Assembly: GCA_946894095.1 (NCBI GenBank) | Contig: OX335641.1 | Coordinates: 824,501-888,500 of the forward strand | DNA from: Incurvaria masculella | Lineage: Eukaryota; Arthropoda; Insecta; Lepidoptera; Incurvariidae | DNA: 64,000 nucleotides | Reading direction: 5' to 3' | Part shown: positions 43,401-53,788 of the stretch, one piece after another | Layout of the letters: every line of letters begins with the position of its first letter | How positions within the stretch are numbered: the stretch's first letter is position 1 | Notes under the pieces: generated by a model | Databases searched by the model: none | Told to the model about the DNA's origin: nothing | The model's input: only the letters and a program-made list of their open reading frames with translations | Program-made: the position numbers and the translations under genes

Positions 43401-44122
43401 CAAAAATAACAAACTCTCTAAGGTAACTTCAAATCAAATATGGATGGACTTTTGAGGCCCCTTGTCCTGTGTAATAATTTTTGAATTAGTATAACAAACT
43501 GTTCGATGCATAATCTAAGAAAAAATCCACGAATTTTGAGATAAGGTATATTTGAGACATAAATTGACACCAAATGTTTTGCCACCTTACAATGAGGCGG
43601 TATGAATTCAGTTTAAAATAAATAGCAACACAACAAATGAAGTAAAATTAATTTATTTACCTTTCATATACTTATATTATATGTTCAACCTTCATCAACC
43701 GTTTAATATACATATTTAAATTATGAATAGGTCCATTTTAAGTATCTATGTAATAAAATAAGTGTTAAAAATACCGAATCCATTAATATGTTCAAATTAA
43801 TGCCTACCTATTTCATAGTAGTATCGAACAAAAGTTGAATATCCTTGATCGGATGATTCTAATTAAATTTGAGAGAATTTACCATGTAAGTTTAATCTTT
43901 GTTACCTATTTTATTGATAACGGTACTGATAATATGATATCATTTATAAACAATACAATAAATATTCAAATGTATACTGTGTAATAAATGCATAGAAGTT
44001 CACTGTTACCGATTCCATTGTAACTCAAAAGGATGTAAGCTAAAAGTATTTAGATGACAGTAACGAAAAACTTATAAAATTATCTAGGTGTACCTATCTA
44101 ACGACTGCTTCGAGGAAATAAA
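40473..44122 (+). other. Probable long 3' UTR of VAMP, repeat-free
   Basis: Follows acceptor TTCTTTTTTCAG. It contains no SINE, MITE or credible frame for 3.6 kb, with AATAAA hexamers at 41083, about 42855 and 44117. Long AT-rich 3' UTRs are common for neuronal genes. The minus and plus frames at 41418-41750 are AT-rich artefacts. The UTR assignment is inference. Confidence 0.4.
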
Positions 44123-44189
44123 GCAAGTTTGATTAATTATTTATGCTTGTATTTATTTGTTTTAATACCTGACATCACATTCTGAGCCC

Positions 44190-44430
44190 GTACTCCCGTA
44201 TTCTGTGGTTTTACTTCTACAAGCTGTCAGAGTCAAACTCGGACTTCCGATTTGTATGAAAACGCGGATTTGGCGTTAATGGCAACGTCGACGTATTTAC
44301 GGCAACGATGAGTAAGGTTTTCAAATCAAACTCGGACTCGCAAATGTTAGTTTGATTAACGCCCAGTCGATCGGTTTGCCGTAAACGCCAATTTAGGTGA
44401 CAACTGGGACTACAGGCTCCGTTATCTCTA
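44190..44430. mobile_element. MITE, GAGCCGGTAGTCTAAG family, partial
   Basis: TATTCTGTGGTTTTACTTCT, GGCAACGTCGACGTATTTAC and CAGTCGATCGGTTTGCCG match 60369-60719, with the right end reduced to GTGACAACTGGGACTAC. The left end is missing. Confidence 0.65.
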
Positions 44431-44690
44431 AATTCGCGCCCCTTTCTCGAGTGTAGGTATGTCAGTTTTATAATCGTCAATAGTCATGTCTTCTGGCTCG
44501 ACGAAAAAAGGCGTCGAGTACGAGATTATAACTCGGAAGCCATTCGAATCGAAAATTGAAGAACGAGAAAATTGGATTTTACAATCCAAGGCTATGATTA
44601 TTAACAACCTAAATGATAAATATGACTAATCCGAACTGCCTAAGGATAGCGAATAAACTAAAAGCAATATGCTAAAAAGCAAAGCTATAA
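44431..44690. other. Intergenic, nothing recognised
   Basis: No gene or repeat recognised. Confidence 0.35.
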
Positions 44691-44694
44691 CACA

Positions 44695-44795
44695 CAATAT
44701 AACGAGAGTCCTGGCTTAGCAACTAGTTCCTATGTTGGGTGTTGGGCTAATATCATGATATGAGGTGTGGTTTAAGCTACATATTCAGTTACAAT
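44695..44795 (+). repeat. SINE tail fragment
   Basis: GAGTCCTGGCTTAGCAACTAG, GTTGGGCTAATATCATGA and a degenerate tail. Confidence 0.5.
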
Positions 44796-45111
44796 GAAAA
44801 CCGAACCTAACCGAACTCACAGACATGTCCTCACATAAGAAGTGCTCGAAGCTGCGCGGGCTTTCGAACAGACGCTTCGAAAACATAAACACACATCAAA
44901 GACTACAGCATATCTACTCACGACAGCGAAAGCGAGAATTTCTCGTGTTCGCTTCTGATTAAATCTATGTAGAAAAAATATGCCTACGTTTTTTTCTACT
45001 AGTTCGCCAGAAGCGAAGGCGAGAATTTCTCGTGTTACCTTTCATGCGTAGACTCCCAGTTTGTACTTTGGGTAAAATACCTTGGAGTGCATTTTACCGA
45101 CCAATGCAATT

Positions 45112-45395
45112 GAAAACCGGCCAAGTGCGAGTCAGATTCGCACACGTAGGGTTCCGTACCATCGTACAAGTTTTGACACAAAACATTTTAATCTTTATTA
45201 TTTTGAATTTTTACCTATTTGATGTTATAGCGAAAAAATAAATACACACTCTGTGAAAATTTCAGCTGACTACCTATTACGGTTCTTGAGATAAAGCCCT
45301 GTGACAGACGGACGGACGAATGGACGGTCAGACGGACGGACAGAGGAGGCTTAGTAATAGGGTTCCATTGGTACCCTTTGGCTACGGAACCCTAA
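45112..45395 (+). repeat. ACGG-microsatellite repeat, plus strand
   Basis: AAAACCGGCCAAGTGCGAGTC, GGGTTCCGTACCATCG, CACACTCTGTGAAAATTTC, interrupted ACGG run (45304-45345), and GGCTACGGAACCCTAA. The interrupted microsatellite suggests an older copy than 15747. Confidence 0.8.
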
Positions 45396-45593
45396 TAAAG
45401 GAGCTAGGGGATTGATGCTGATCTTGGGACTACAGAGTGAATAGTTTCATTCCCTGCTTGTTTTGCGCTGGATAGGAGACGGAGGGGAGTTGTTACACAG
45501 CTCCAAAGAGCATTCTTCATGGTAGAGACGATAGAGCTCAGAGAGGAAATGTATAGACTTTTAGATAAATGTATAGGAAATTTATAGATTTAT

Positions 45594-45942
45594 AGCGGCT
45601 CGTAGCCTAGTGGCGCGGAGACTGGCCTAGCGTACCAGAGACCGGGGTTCAATACGAGCTGCTCCATGGTTCGGAATCCATGTAAAACTGTAGTTCCCCT
45701 TCCCCTACTAGTTGGTAGGGTTTATGCCCGCCCGGGTTGGTACCATCGCATTGGATGAAAATATGGTCGAAGCGGCAATGAAAAATTGTCCGTGTTTTCC
45801 ATCCAGTTCAATGTAGCCGTGGTCATAAAGGGAAGGTCCTGGCATGGCACCAAATTCCTTCGGGAATGAGGTGTATTGGGCTAATATCATAACGGTAGTG
45901 GTGTGGTATTAGCCATCCATGTCAGGTCGCATAAAAAAAAAA
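45594..45942 (+). mobile_element. tRNA-headed SINE with internal deletion
   Basis: Head GCGGCTCGTAGCCTAGTGGC to B box GGTTCAATACG, then a jump straight to GAGCTGCTCCATGG (the ATGCACCACT to CATTTCGTCACGAATGC block is deleted). The rest is nearly consensus with an A tail at 45932-45942. Confidence 0.85.
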
Positions 45943-45996
45943 GACTATCCAACTCCAAAGGGATGTGGGGGACATCCCTTCCGAGTTGGAAAGTCT
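45942..45996. repeat. Hairpin directly after a SINE tail
   Basis: AGACTATCCAACTCC...GGGATGT and ACATCCC...GAGTTGGAAAGTCT are inverted arms of about 25 bases with three mismatches and a GGGGG loop. Confidence 0.6.
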
Positions 45997-46190
45997 ATAA
46001 ATTCTAGGGCAGCAATCGACGAAATGCCCGGATTTATTGAGTGCAAGGAGCCTAGCAGGTAGTTAGTTGAACCGCCCTACAGATGCAAATAGTAATATGC
46101 TTCAAACATGGTGTGAAAAAGCACCTGACCGGCCGGCATGCTTTTCGTAGCCCCTGTGAAAGTCCGAAAGCCCATGGGCGTCGTCGGGCG

Positions 46191-46310
46191 CCTACCACCT
46201 AGTAGGGGAAGGGGACCCACAGTTTTACATGGGTTCCGAACCATGGAGCAGCTCGCATTCGTAAATAAATTGGTTCGTAGCCTTGTGGCTCGGGGACTTG
46301 TCTAGCACCA
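46191..46310. repeat. Two abutting SINE fragments
   Basis: 46191-46261 is minus body (ACCACCTAGTAGGGGAAGGG, GAACCATGGAGCAGCTCGC). 46270-46310 looks like a plus head (GGTTCGTAGCCTTGTGGCTC). Confidence 0.5.
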
Positions 46311-46494
46311 GCGTATACTCGGCGTCACAACTAGCCAAAGGATGATCTGAAGAACTTTGGCTGATGATCAATGCGCCATGGCCATTCCAATTTACCACAA
46401 CTTGAGCCGGGCGGTTCGCCCTATGTGGGGTCTTAATTGAGGCGATTCTATATCTACAGGACATTTCTGAATAGGTTACAGAAACCTCAGGAAT

Positions 46495-46597
46495 ACCATG
46501 TAGGGACCTGCAACTTTACATGAGTTCCACTGAAATGCACTTATCCAACTCAGAAAGAAAAATAAAGTTGTTGTCTGGACGAGGATTTGAACCCAGA
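46495..46597 (-). repeat. SINE (minus) split by later insertions, left part
   Basis: GGGACCTGCAACTTTACATG, CACTTATCCAACTCAGAAAG and GAGGATTTGAACCCAG: minus SINE body plus the B-box part of its head. The head continues at 47314-47342 and 54191-54215, after a MITE and a BEL element. Confidence 0.65.
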
Positions 46598-47313
46598 GTG
46601 GGCAGTCTGAGTTTTCACCGAAATTGGCGTTTACGGCAAACCGATCGACTGGCGTTTTCTCCAAACTCCATACAAGTTTTTACTAGATATTCTGTGGTTT
46701 TACTTCTTCAAGCTGTCAAAGTCAAACGCGGACTTCCGATTTGTATGAAAACGCGGAGTGGACGTAAACGGCAACGTCGACGTATTTACGGCAACGTTGA
46801 GTAAGCTGTCAAATCAAGCTCGGACTCGCAAATGTTAGTTCGCTTAAGGCTGTTTCGACCCATATAAAGTTGTTTGCACACAGAACGCAAAAATTATTGC
46901 ACTTTAAGGCACGAATTAATAATAAACGTTTAATATAGTCATATTACTTGCCGCGAAAACAATTTCACGATTTCAGGATTATTGGTTTTGTTACAATTAA
47001 TTTAAATACGATTTTTATTTAACTGCGCCATCTAACGGTGTAAAACTTCTAATCGGCAATTACAACGAAACCATTAAACCTGAAATTGTGAATATGTTTT
47101 CGCTGCAACTACTATGGCTATATTTAATATTTTTGACGAATTCGTGCCTTAAAGTGCAATACTTTTTGCGTTCTGTGTAAAAAAAACATTGTATGGGTCG
47201 GAACATCCTTAACGCCCGCTGCGCGCGCTCTTCAATTTCTCCATACAATTGAAAATGCCAGTCGATCGGTTTGCCGTAACGCCAATTTAGGTGACAACTT
47301 AGACTACCGGCTC
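46598..47313. mobile_element. MITE, GAGCCGGTAGTCTAAG family, carrying a second MITE
   Basis: Left GTGGGCAGTCTGAGTTTTCA, right GTGACAACTTAGACTACCGG; otherwise the same as 60369-60719 except for a 369-base insert at 46844-47212. It sits inside the SINE head. Confidence 0.85.
46844..47212. mobile_element. TTAA MITE (GGCTGTTTCGACCCATA ends), nested
   Basis: TTAA flanks both sides. Left GGCTGTTTCGACCCATA and right TATGGGTCGGAACATCC are inverted, and the arms continue inward for about 80 bases (CACAGAACGCAAAAA / TTTTTGCGTTCTGTG; GCACTTTAAGGCACGAATT / AATTCGTGCCTTAAAGTGC). The related MITE at 60369 has the empty site CGCTTAACGC, proving insertion with TTAA duplication. Confidence 0.88.
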
Positions 47314-47342
47314 AGACCCCTCGCATGAAAGGCAAGTCAAGT

Positions 47343-47739
47343 TGTTCACGCCAATATGGCATGGGTGACCTAGGTGGGTAGTTTGCACTTCACAAGCAAT
47401 CAATCCCATCCGAAGTTTTTCCTATGCCACCCGCTCTCGCCTACTAGCTGTCACGCATGGTGCACGCATGCGCCGCGCCCCGCAATCTTTTCCATCGTGG
47501 AGCTCCTCTTAGAGCTCCACGCCCGCAACCCGCCGCGCGCCTGACAACGCAGTGTCTCTTCTCGTCTGGGCGAAGTGCTGCGCCGCCGAATGCCGTCCCG
47601 GGACCTGGACGCCTAGGAGCTGGTGCTGCTGGAGGTAGGTGGCTGTTCCTACTCCTCTGGTGGCCCGCTGTGACGTCCCGAGGCTACCGGGCATTTCAAT
47701 TCCTTCGTCTGTGAAGTGCGACCTGCCTGGGCGCGTACA
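47343..47739 (+). repeat. 5' LTR
   Basis: Starts TGTTCACGCC and ends GGCGCGTACA. Contains a 9-bp-arm hairpin at 47497-47520. The 85-codon frame in it also occurs in the 3' LTR and is not a gene. Confidence 0.93.
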
Positions 47740-47745
47740 TAATTT

Positions 47746-47762
47746 TGGTCCAAATCGAGCCA
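47746..47762 (+). other. Primer-binding site
   Basis: TGGTCCAAATCGAGCC begins seven bases after the LTR end, where a tRNA 3' end (…ACCA) would pair to prime reverse transcription. The tRNA was not identified. Confidence 0.55.
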
Positions 47763-48287
47763 GGATAGTACCTACCTATATAGTTCAAACATTCAGTTTG
47801 TCCTATTCAAGCCTGTATTACAGTAGAGGCAAACAAGGGCTATTCTGTATAATTTTGTCTAGATTTATATTGCTTAAATCTACATACATATTTTTTAAAC
47901 TTACGTATATCCGCTTATATCATACCCGCGCATTTATTTGCACCCTTATATCCTTTTGTAATACCGCATTTACATACATTACATACAAGCAAACATATCT
48001 ATAAATTACATTCATCCGCTTTCCACGCTTCATTCAACCTATTTTCGCAGAATCGCCTATCGTGGCATCCACGCATAATCGTGGATTCATATTTCTAACA
48101 CATCTAAATAAATACATTTTGTCACAGTTCAGTTCATTGAGAATTTAAAACCACCCGCATTTATCATTAGCTCGCTTGCTTTCAGCAACGCGCGCGCCAT
48201 CGTTGGCTCAACCGAGGTGCGTTTACACTTTACAAATTACTTGCACGCAAGTAAAATTTTAACTTTTAATTTGTTACGAATTCCACT

Positions 48288-51200
48288 ATGGAGACCAAGT
48301 TAAAGCGATTAGAGGCCAAGAGGGCTGCAGTATTTGCACGCCTTCAAACCCTTTATAGGGCGTCAAAGGGTATGTCTGAAGACAAGGACTTGCAGGAAGA
48401 CTTTATTGCTTCCTGTGAGACACTGGAAGTAATCCGAGAGGAATACACGCAACTTGTGGATGAAATCAACTTGATAAGTATGGAAATTAATCCGAAATTC
48501 ATCCCAAATTACGAGTCTTTAACTTCTTTCGAGGATCTATATTCTAGAATCAAGCGTACCAAGTCCAAATTAACGCAAACCGAAGTGAAGACACAGCAAT
48601 CACTCAGGAAAAAGGGTCCGAAAATTCCGCCTATCGTGATTCCAACATTTTCAGGGGATGATCCTCAAAAATGGCCTGTTTTTTATGAGTGCTTTAAATC
48701 CATGATTCACTTAAATCCAGATCTATCTGACACAGATAGAGATCTCGTAAGCAAGTTGGAGGGCAAAGCTGCATCTGTCTGTGCCGGCATTATCCCGACT
48801 GGCGCCAATTACAGTATTATATGGGACGCGCTAGTAAGCCGATACCAAGATAAACGCGCACTCGCCAGTGCATATCTAAACAAAATAATGGAAATTAAAA
48901 ATATTTCCACTCCTAACCCGCAACATCTAAGTATGTTTATTGACACCTTTTCGAGTGCTGTTGCTGCATTAAAGCAGCTCGAATTGACTGACTTGACTGA
49001 CTTTGTGTTTTTGCATACAGCTCTTAAAAAGATCGATATTGAGACAGCTCGTTCATTCGAAAATAACGTCCGTGGATCGGATGTACCGACTTACGAAAGT
49101 TTTGTCAAGTTCATAAACGAGCAAGTTAAGATTTTAGATCGCACATGTAAACCCGCCACCATTTACTCGAGCCCGGGCGCCGTGACGTCACCGATGCGAG
49201 CGACGTCGGCCGCCGCCAGCCGAGTGAAGAACGGTGCGTCCACACAGGGACGATACACACTGCTCGCGAACACAAATTCCACTGCGAATGTTTCATGCAT
49301 AGCGTGTGGTTCTGCTGATCATGAATATTTATATAAATGTTCAACATTTCTTAGCTTCGAGCCTAAGAACAGATACGATTTCATTAAGAAACACACTTGC
49401 TGCACAAACTGTTTAAGTAATAAACATAAATATAATATGTGTAAATCCACACATAGCTGCCGACACTGTGGCGCATCGCACCATTCTCTTCTCTGTTTCC
49501 GCAACAAGAATGAATCTAATAACAATAATTTTACAAAATATCCGAATAACACAAACCGCCGCGTGCCATGTGTGGACGCGCCTTCTTCAGTTCAATCTGC
49601 CTTCGCGGCGCCGCCGGCGGCGGCGGCACCTTCGCCGTCGCTCGCGCAGGTGCAGTCTCCTCCTTCAGTGCCCAGTGCGTTTACAGCAGTTTGTAATGTA
49701 CAACAACATAAAACTCACGCCACAACTGTGTTACTAGCGACCGCAGAAGTAAACATTCGTGATAGTTTCGGTTCTGATAACAAAGTGCGATGTTTGATTG
49801 ATAGTGCATCACAAAACCATCTTATGACTGCGGAATGCTGCAATAAGCTAAGTTTACGTATTTTTCCACTTTATGGTTCTACGATAAAAGGTGTTGGTGG
49901 AAATTCGAACAGGGTTCGAGGTTATACAGTATTAACTATTCAGTCGCGCATATACCCAGATGTTCAGTTTACTATTGAACCGCTTGTTGTCGACTGCATC
50001 ACAGATAAGTTGCCTACTTCTTACGTAGATGTATCGTGTTTACGTCATTTAGACGGAGTAAAAATGGCAGATGAGTTTTGGCACATTCCCGGTAATATTG
50101 AGCTTCTTATTGGTGCCAAATTATTTCCGCATATATTACGTACTGGTCGTATTATAGGGCCGCCGCATGTACCCCCAGCGATTGAAACAAGTTTGGGCTA
50201 CATTTTAATGGGTGATATACCTACCGTTTGTGATGTGTTGGACACTCAAGTCTCACGCACCTTTTGTGCAGTATCGGAAAGTGCTGTAGAAAAACTTCTC
50301 CGTAATTTTTGGGAGTTAGAGGAAATTGAGCCTAAAGTTTTTCTTAGTCCAAGTGAACGCGAATGCGAAAATATTTTTAATTCAACCACAACGCGAGATA
50401 TCAATGGTCGATATACCGTATCTTTGCCTTTCAAAATGAATCCTTCGGCTTTAGGCGATTCTAGGGCAGTTGCTATGCGTCGATTTCTATCTTTAGAAAA
50501 GAAGTTAAATGCTACTTCTACACTTCGCTTGAGCTATGATAACATAATCCGAGAGTACCTTGAGGAGGGATACCTATCGCTCGTCCAGACCGACGACGCG
50601 CCTGAGCCGTGCTATTACATTCCACATCAGGCAGTCTTTCGGGAAGATAAATCAACTACTAAAGTCCGCGTCGTTCTGGATGCCAGTTGCAAAACTGACA
50701 CATCATTGTCACTGAATGACATTTTACATACAGGGCCTAACCTCCAGGCCGACCTTTTTGTTGTTCTTTTGAACGTCCGCTTATTTAAATATGCGTTGTG
50801 TGCAGATGTACGGCAGATGTATCTGCAAATCGGGATCTGTGAACAGCATCGTCGCTTTCAACGGATTTTATTTCGTTTCAATAAAAATGATCCCATAAGT
50901 ACCTACGAATTTAACCGCGTCGCGTTCGGTTTACGATCAAGTCCGTACCTCGCTTTACGTGTTTTGCGTAGATTAGCTTCCGACGGGCAGGAGAATCATC
51001 CCCTCGCGTCTGCCGTCGTTGAGCGTGACGTGTACATGGACGACGTCGTCACGAGTGTCGACAGCCTCCCGGAATCACTTCAGTTGGTCGACCAACTGTT
51101 AGCGCTATTCCTATCGGGAGGTTTCAACCTACTGAAATGGGCTAGTAATTCGCATGACATATTAAAACGCTTACCTGAATCGCATCGCTCTCCCGCAATT

Positions 51201-52673
51201 GTAAACTTCTCGGATAGTGAAAGTTTAAAAGTTCTCGGCATGCATTGGGTACCCACAACTGATACGTTCAGTTTTAAAATAACTAAACCTGAACAGCTAT
51301 GTACAAAACGGGCCATACTATCGACCGTGGCCCGGTTGTGGGACGTCATGGGCTTCGTGGCCCCGGTTATTCTTTTTGCAAAATTACTAATTAAGTCTTT
51401 ATGGCTCGCTAAATTGGACTGGGATGACACGCCACCGCATAACATTCAAAATATTTGGTCGCAATTTATTGCAGAGTTACCGAGCCTGGAAGTTATTAAA
51501 ATACCGCGTCACCTCGGTGTGACTTCTGACTCAATCGTTCGTGTCGTAGGTTTTGCCGATGCAAGTGAGAAGGCTTATGGAGCAGTTGTGTACTTGAACG
51601 TTACAAACTCGTGCTCCACTTTTGTACATTTGCTTTGTGCCAAGTCGAAGGTAGCTCCGATCAAGGTAGTAAGTCTCGCTCGTCTTGAGTTATGTGCAGC
51701 TGTCCTATTATCAAAACTAATTAGGAAGGTTATTGATACCTACTCACCTCGGCACGCGATTGACAAAGTATTTGCATTTTCCGACTCTCGAGTGGCGCTC
51801 AGCTGGATACATTCCTCCCCGCACCGCTGGCAGACATTTGTAGCTAACCGCGTATCCCAGATCCATGACAATGTGTCAAGTAAATTCTTTTATCACGTGC
51901 CAGGCGCTGACAACCCAAGCGATTGCTTGTCTCGTGGTCTAACTCCCGCACAACTGATTAATCACCCGCTATGGTTACATGGCCCCCAGTGGGCCCAAAA
52001 TGACCCTTCTATGTGGCCTATTGAGCCATTTTATGCCACTGACGATATATCCATTCCCGAGGAGAAGAAAATTACTCTTCCTATTTCGGAAGTGGAACCA
52101 CCACTATTGTATAAACTCGCTACAAAGATCTCATCGTGGTCAAAGTTGTTACGCATTGTTGTCTACGTGCTACGCTTTATTAAAAAAATGCCACGCAAAA
52201 AACTTATTTCAGCCTCCGATATAGACACTGCTGAAATTGAGATTATACGTCAAGTACAGTCAGTCCATTTTCATGAAGATAGACTGAAACTCGAGCAAGG
52301 AAAGCCAAGCTCTACCGCTCTACGAAAGTTAGCTCCTGTGTTAGTTAACGGGGTAATACGAGTAGGGGGAAGACTGGCAAATGCTGACATTGGTTTTGAG
52401 CAACAACATCCCATGTTATTGCCTTCTCATGGTCATATTGTCGAACTTATTGTCGATTTTTACCACCGCAAAATTGTCACACGGGGCCTTATCTGCTCAT
52501 GTCCATTTTACGCCAAAAGTTTTGGATTATGTCAGCCAGACGTGTCGTGCGTCACCGTGTACACAAATGTAATTACTGCTATAAGACAAATCCAAAAGCC
52601 ACATTTCCTTTTATGGCTGATCTACCCGCGGCCCGTGTTCGAGAAGCCAAAGCGTTTACTCACACCGGTGTAG
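48288..52673 (+). CDS. BEL/Pao gag-pol polyprotein, first frame (1461 codons)
   Basis: Encodes capsid, protease, reverse transcriptase and RNase H of the retrotransposon. In order: a gag region with the DUF1759-like block PTFSGDDPQKWPVFYECF (about residues 115-135); cysteine/histidine zinc knuckles about 336-410 (CIACGSADH, CRHCGASHH); an Ala/Pro/Ser-rich linker; an aspartic protease with CLIDSAS (about 502-508); RT with YMDDV at about 916; an RNase H-like region (FADASEKAYGAVVYL, about 1088; GADNPSDCLSRG, about 1205); and an integrase zinc region with HFHED (about 1325). The natural reading ends near 52470; the last roughly 65 codons are out of frame and stop at 52673. The start ATG is the first after the leader. 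Confidence 0.93.
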   Translation: METKLKRLEAKRAAVFARLQTLYRASKGMSEDKDLQEDFIASCETLEVIREEYTQLVDEINLISMEINPKFIPNYESLTSFEDLYSRIKRTKSKLTQTEVKTQQSLRKKGPKIPPIVIPTFSGDDPQKWPVFYECFKSMIHLNPDLSDTDRDLVSKLEGKAASVCAGIIPTGANYSIIWDALVSRYQDKRALASAYLNKIMEIKNISTPNPQHLSMFIDTFSSAVAALKQLELTDLTDFVFLHTALKKIDIETARSFENNVRGSDVPTYESFVKFINEQVKILDRTCKPATIYSSPGAVTSPMRATSAAASRVKNGASTQGRYTLLANTNSTANVSCIACGSADHEYLYKCSTFLSFEPKNRYDFIKKHTCCTNCLSNKHKYNMCKSTHSCRHCGASHHSLLCFRNKNESNNNNFTKYPNNTNRRVPCVDAPSSVQSAFAAPPAAAAPSPSLAQVQSPPSVPSAFTAVCNVQQHKTHATTVLLATAEVNIRDSFGSDNKVRCLIDSASQNHLMTAECCNKLSLRIFPLYGSTIKGVGGNSNRVRGYTVLTIQSRIYPDVQFTIEPLVVDCITDKLPTSYVDVSCLRHLDGVKMADEFWHIPGNIELLIGAKLFPHILRTGRIIGPPHVPPAIETSLGYILMGDIPTVCDVLDTQVSRTFCAVSESAVEKLLRNFWELEEIEPKVFLSPSERECENIFNSTTTRDINGRYTVSLPFKMNPSALGDSRAVAMRRFLSLEKKLNATSTLRLSYDNIIREYLEEGYLSLVQTDDAPEPCYYIPHQAVFREDKSTTKVRVVLDASCKTDTSLSLNDILHTGPNLQADLFVVLLNVRLFKYALCADVRQMYLQIGICEQHRRFQRILFRFNKNDPISTYEFNRVAFGLRSSPYLALRVLRRLASDGQENHPLASAVVERDVYMDDVVTSVDSLPESLQLVDQLLALFLSGGFNLLKWASNSHDILKRLPESHRSPAIVNFSDSESLKVLGMHWVPTTDTFSFKITKPEQLCTKRAILSTVARLWDVMGFVAPVILFAKLLIKSLWLAKLDWDDTPPHNIQNIWSQFIAELPSLEVIKIPRHLGVTSDSIVRVVGFADASEKAYGAVVYLNVTNSCSTFVHLLCAKSKVAPIKVVSLARLELCAAVLLSKLIRKVIDTYSPRHAIDKVFAFSDSRVALSWIHSSPHRWQTFVANRVSQIHDNVSSKFFYHVPGADNPSDCLSRGLTPAQLINHPLWLHGPQWAQNDPSMWPIEPFYATDDISIPEEKKITLPISEVEPPLLYKLATKISSWSKLLRIVVYVLRFIKKMPRKKLISASDIDTAEIEIIRQVQSVHFHEDRLKLEQGKPSSTALRKLAPVLVNGVIRVGGRLANADIGFEQQHPMLLPSHGHIVELIVDFYHRKIVTRGLICSCPFYAKSFGLCQPDVSCVTVYTNVITAIRQIQKPHFLLWLIYPRPVFEKPKRLLTPV

Positions 52674-53569
52674 ATTACGCTGGCCCGCTAGACATAACAC
52701 TTACACGCAGGCGTGGTATGCGCAGTCAAAAGGCATACATTTGTTTATTTGTCTGTCTCACCACACGTGCCATTCATATTGAATTGGCATCAGATCTCAG
52801 TACAGAAGCTTTCATTGCTGCTTTTAAACGCTTTCTTTCCCGTCGCGGTCCGGTTTCTTGCTTGTATTCCGACAATGGAACTAACTTCATTGGTGCCAAG
52901 TCGTATTTTAAAGAACTTTATACCTTCTTGGCCTCTGAACGCTTTAACGACCCGCTCTTGCAAGAACTGACCGAACGTAGAATCGAGTGGAAAATGAATC
53001 CACCTCGAGCCCCGCACTTTGGAGGCATTTGGGAGGCTAACGTAAAGAGCGTGAAAACGCATTTGTATCGAGTTATTGGCACTCAGCTTTTAACTTATGA
53101 GGAGCTTTTAACAGTTCTTACACAAATCGAGTGTCTTCTGAATTCACGCCCTTTATCTTTGCTCAGCCCCGATCCTTCCGACCCTGTCGCCTTAACTCCT
53201 GCTCATTTCTTGACGTCAACGCCATTGCAGTCACTGCCGGCTGCCGATCTGACTTCTGAGAAAGACAGCCTGTTAACGCGACAGCTGTTACTCGATAAAC
53301 TAGTCCAGTCCTACTGGAAGCGCTGGAGCATGGAATATCTCCATACTCTGCAAACACGTGTAAAATGGAACACTTCGTCACATCCTGTGCAAGTAGGCAC
53401 TATTGTACTTGTACACCAAGATAATTTACCGCCGCTTCGCTGGCCACTTGGGGTCATTAAGGAGGTTTATCCTGGAAAAGACGGACATGTTCGTGTCGTC
53501 TTGGTTAAAACAAAGTCAGGGCTGTTCAAACGGCCAGTCGTTCGGCTTTGTCCGCTGCCTAATCAATAG
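52474..53569 (+). CDS. BEL/Pao integrase core, second frame
   Basis: Continues the polyprotein one base out of register from about 52470 to the stop at 53567-53569. It carries the DDE integrase triad: Asp in GVDYAGP, Asp in YSDNGTNFIG and Glu in GIWEANVKSVK, then the C-terminal domain typical of BEL elements (ALTPAHFLTS, LVQSYWKRWS, RWPLGVIKEVYPGKDG). The first in-frame ATG is at 52499, but the frame is open upstream. The change lies at an AAAA run (52470-52473). A single-base deletion, sequencing error or ribosomal frameshift are all possible; the heptamer there is not a classic slippery site. Confidence 0.9.
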
Positions 53570-53775
53570 GTTTTTTCTAGCATTACGCACTAGTATTTAA
53601 GGTATACACACTCAAACACATACACACTCATTTTCTTAATACATTTATGTTTGTTTATTATATTATTCCGCTTTTAAATGTTTGCATACTCTATTTTCTC
53701 ATATATTTCCGCATCTTTGTATTTCTTTTTTTTTTTTTTTCTCTTCGCTTTATGTTGAAAGCCCCGAGTACTTTC

Positions 53776-53788
53776 AAGGCGGGGAGAA
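53776..53788 (+). other. Polypurine tract
   Basis: AAGGCGGGGAGAA directly before the 3' LTR; primes plus-strand DNA synthesis. Confidence 0.75.

Noticed and set aside
44217..44480. 87-codon minus frame, related to frames at 15232, 46520 and 60333
   Set aside because: All are readings through the same MITE family; no conserved start and no protein signature.
47457..47714. 85-codon frame, repeated exactly at 53903-54160
   Set aside because: Lies wholly in the BEL LTRs; the duplication comes from the LTR pair.
52465..52480. Programmed ribosomal frameshift as a firm call
   Set aside because: The bases around AAAA do not form a classic slippery heptamer in the incoming frame; an indel is at least as likely, so it is only listed as a question.
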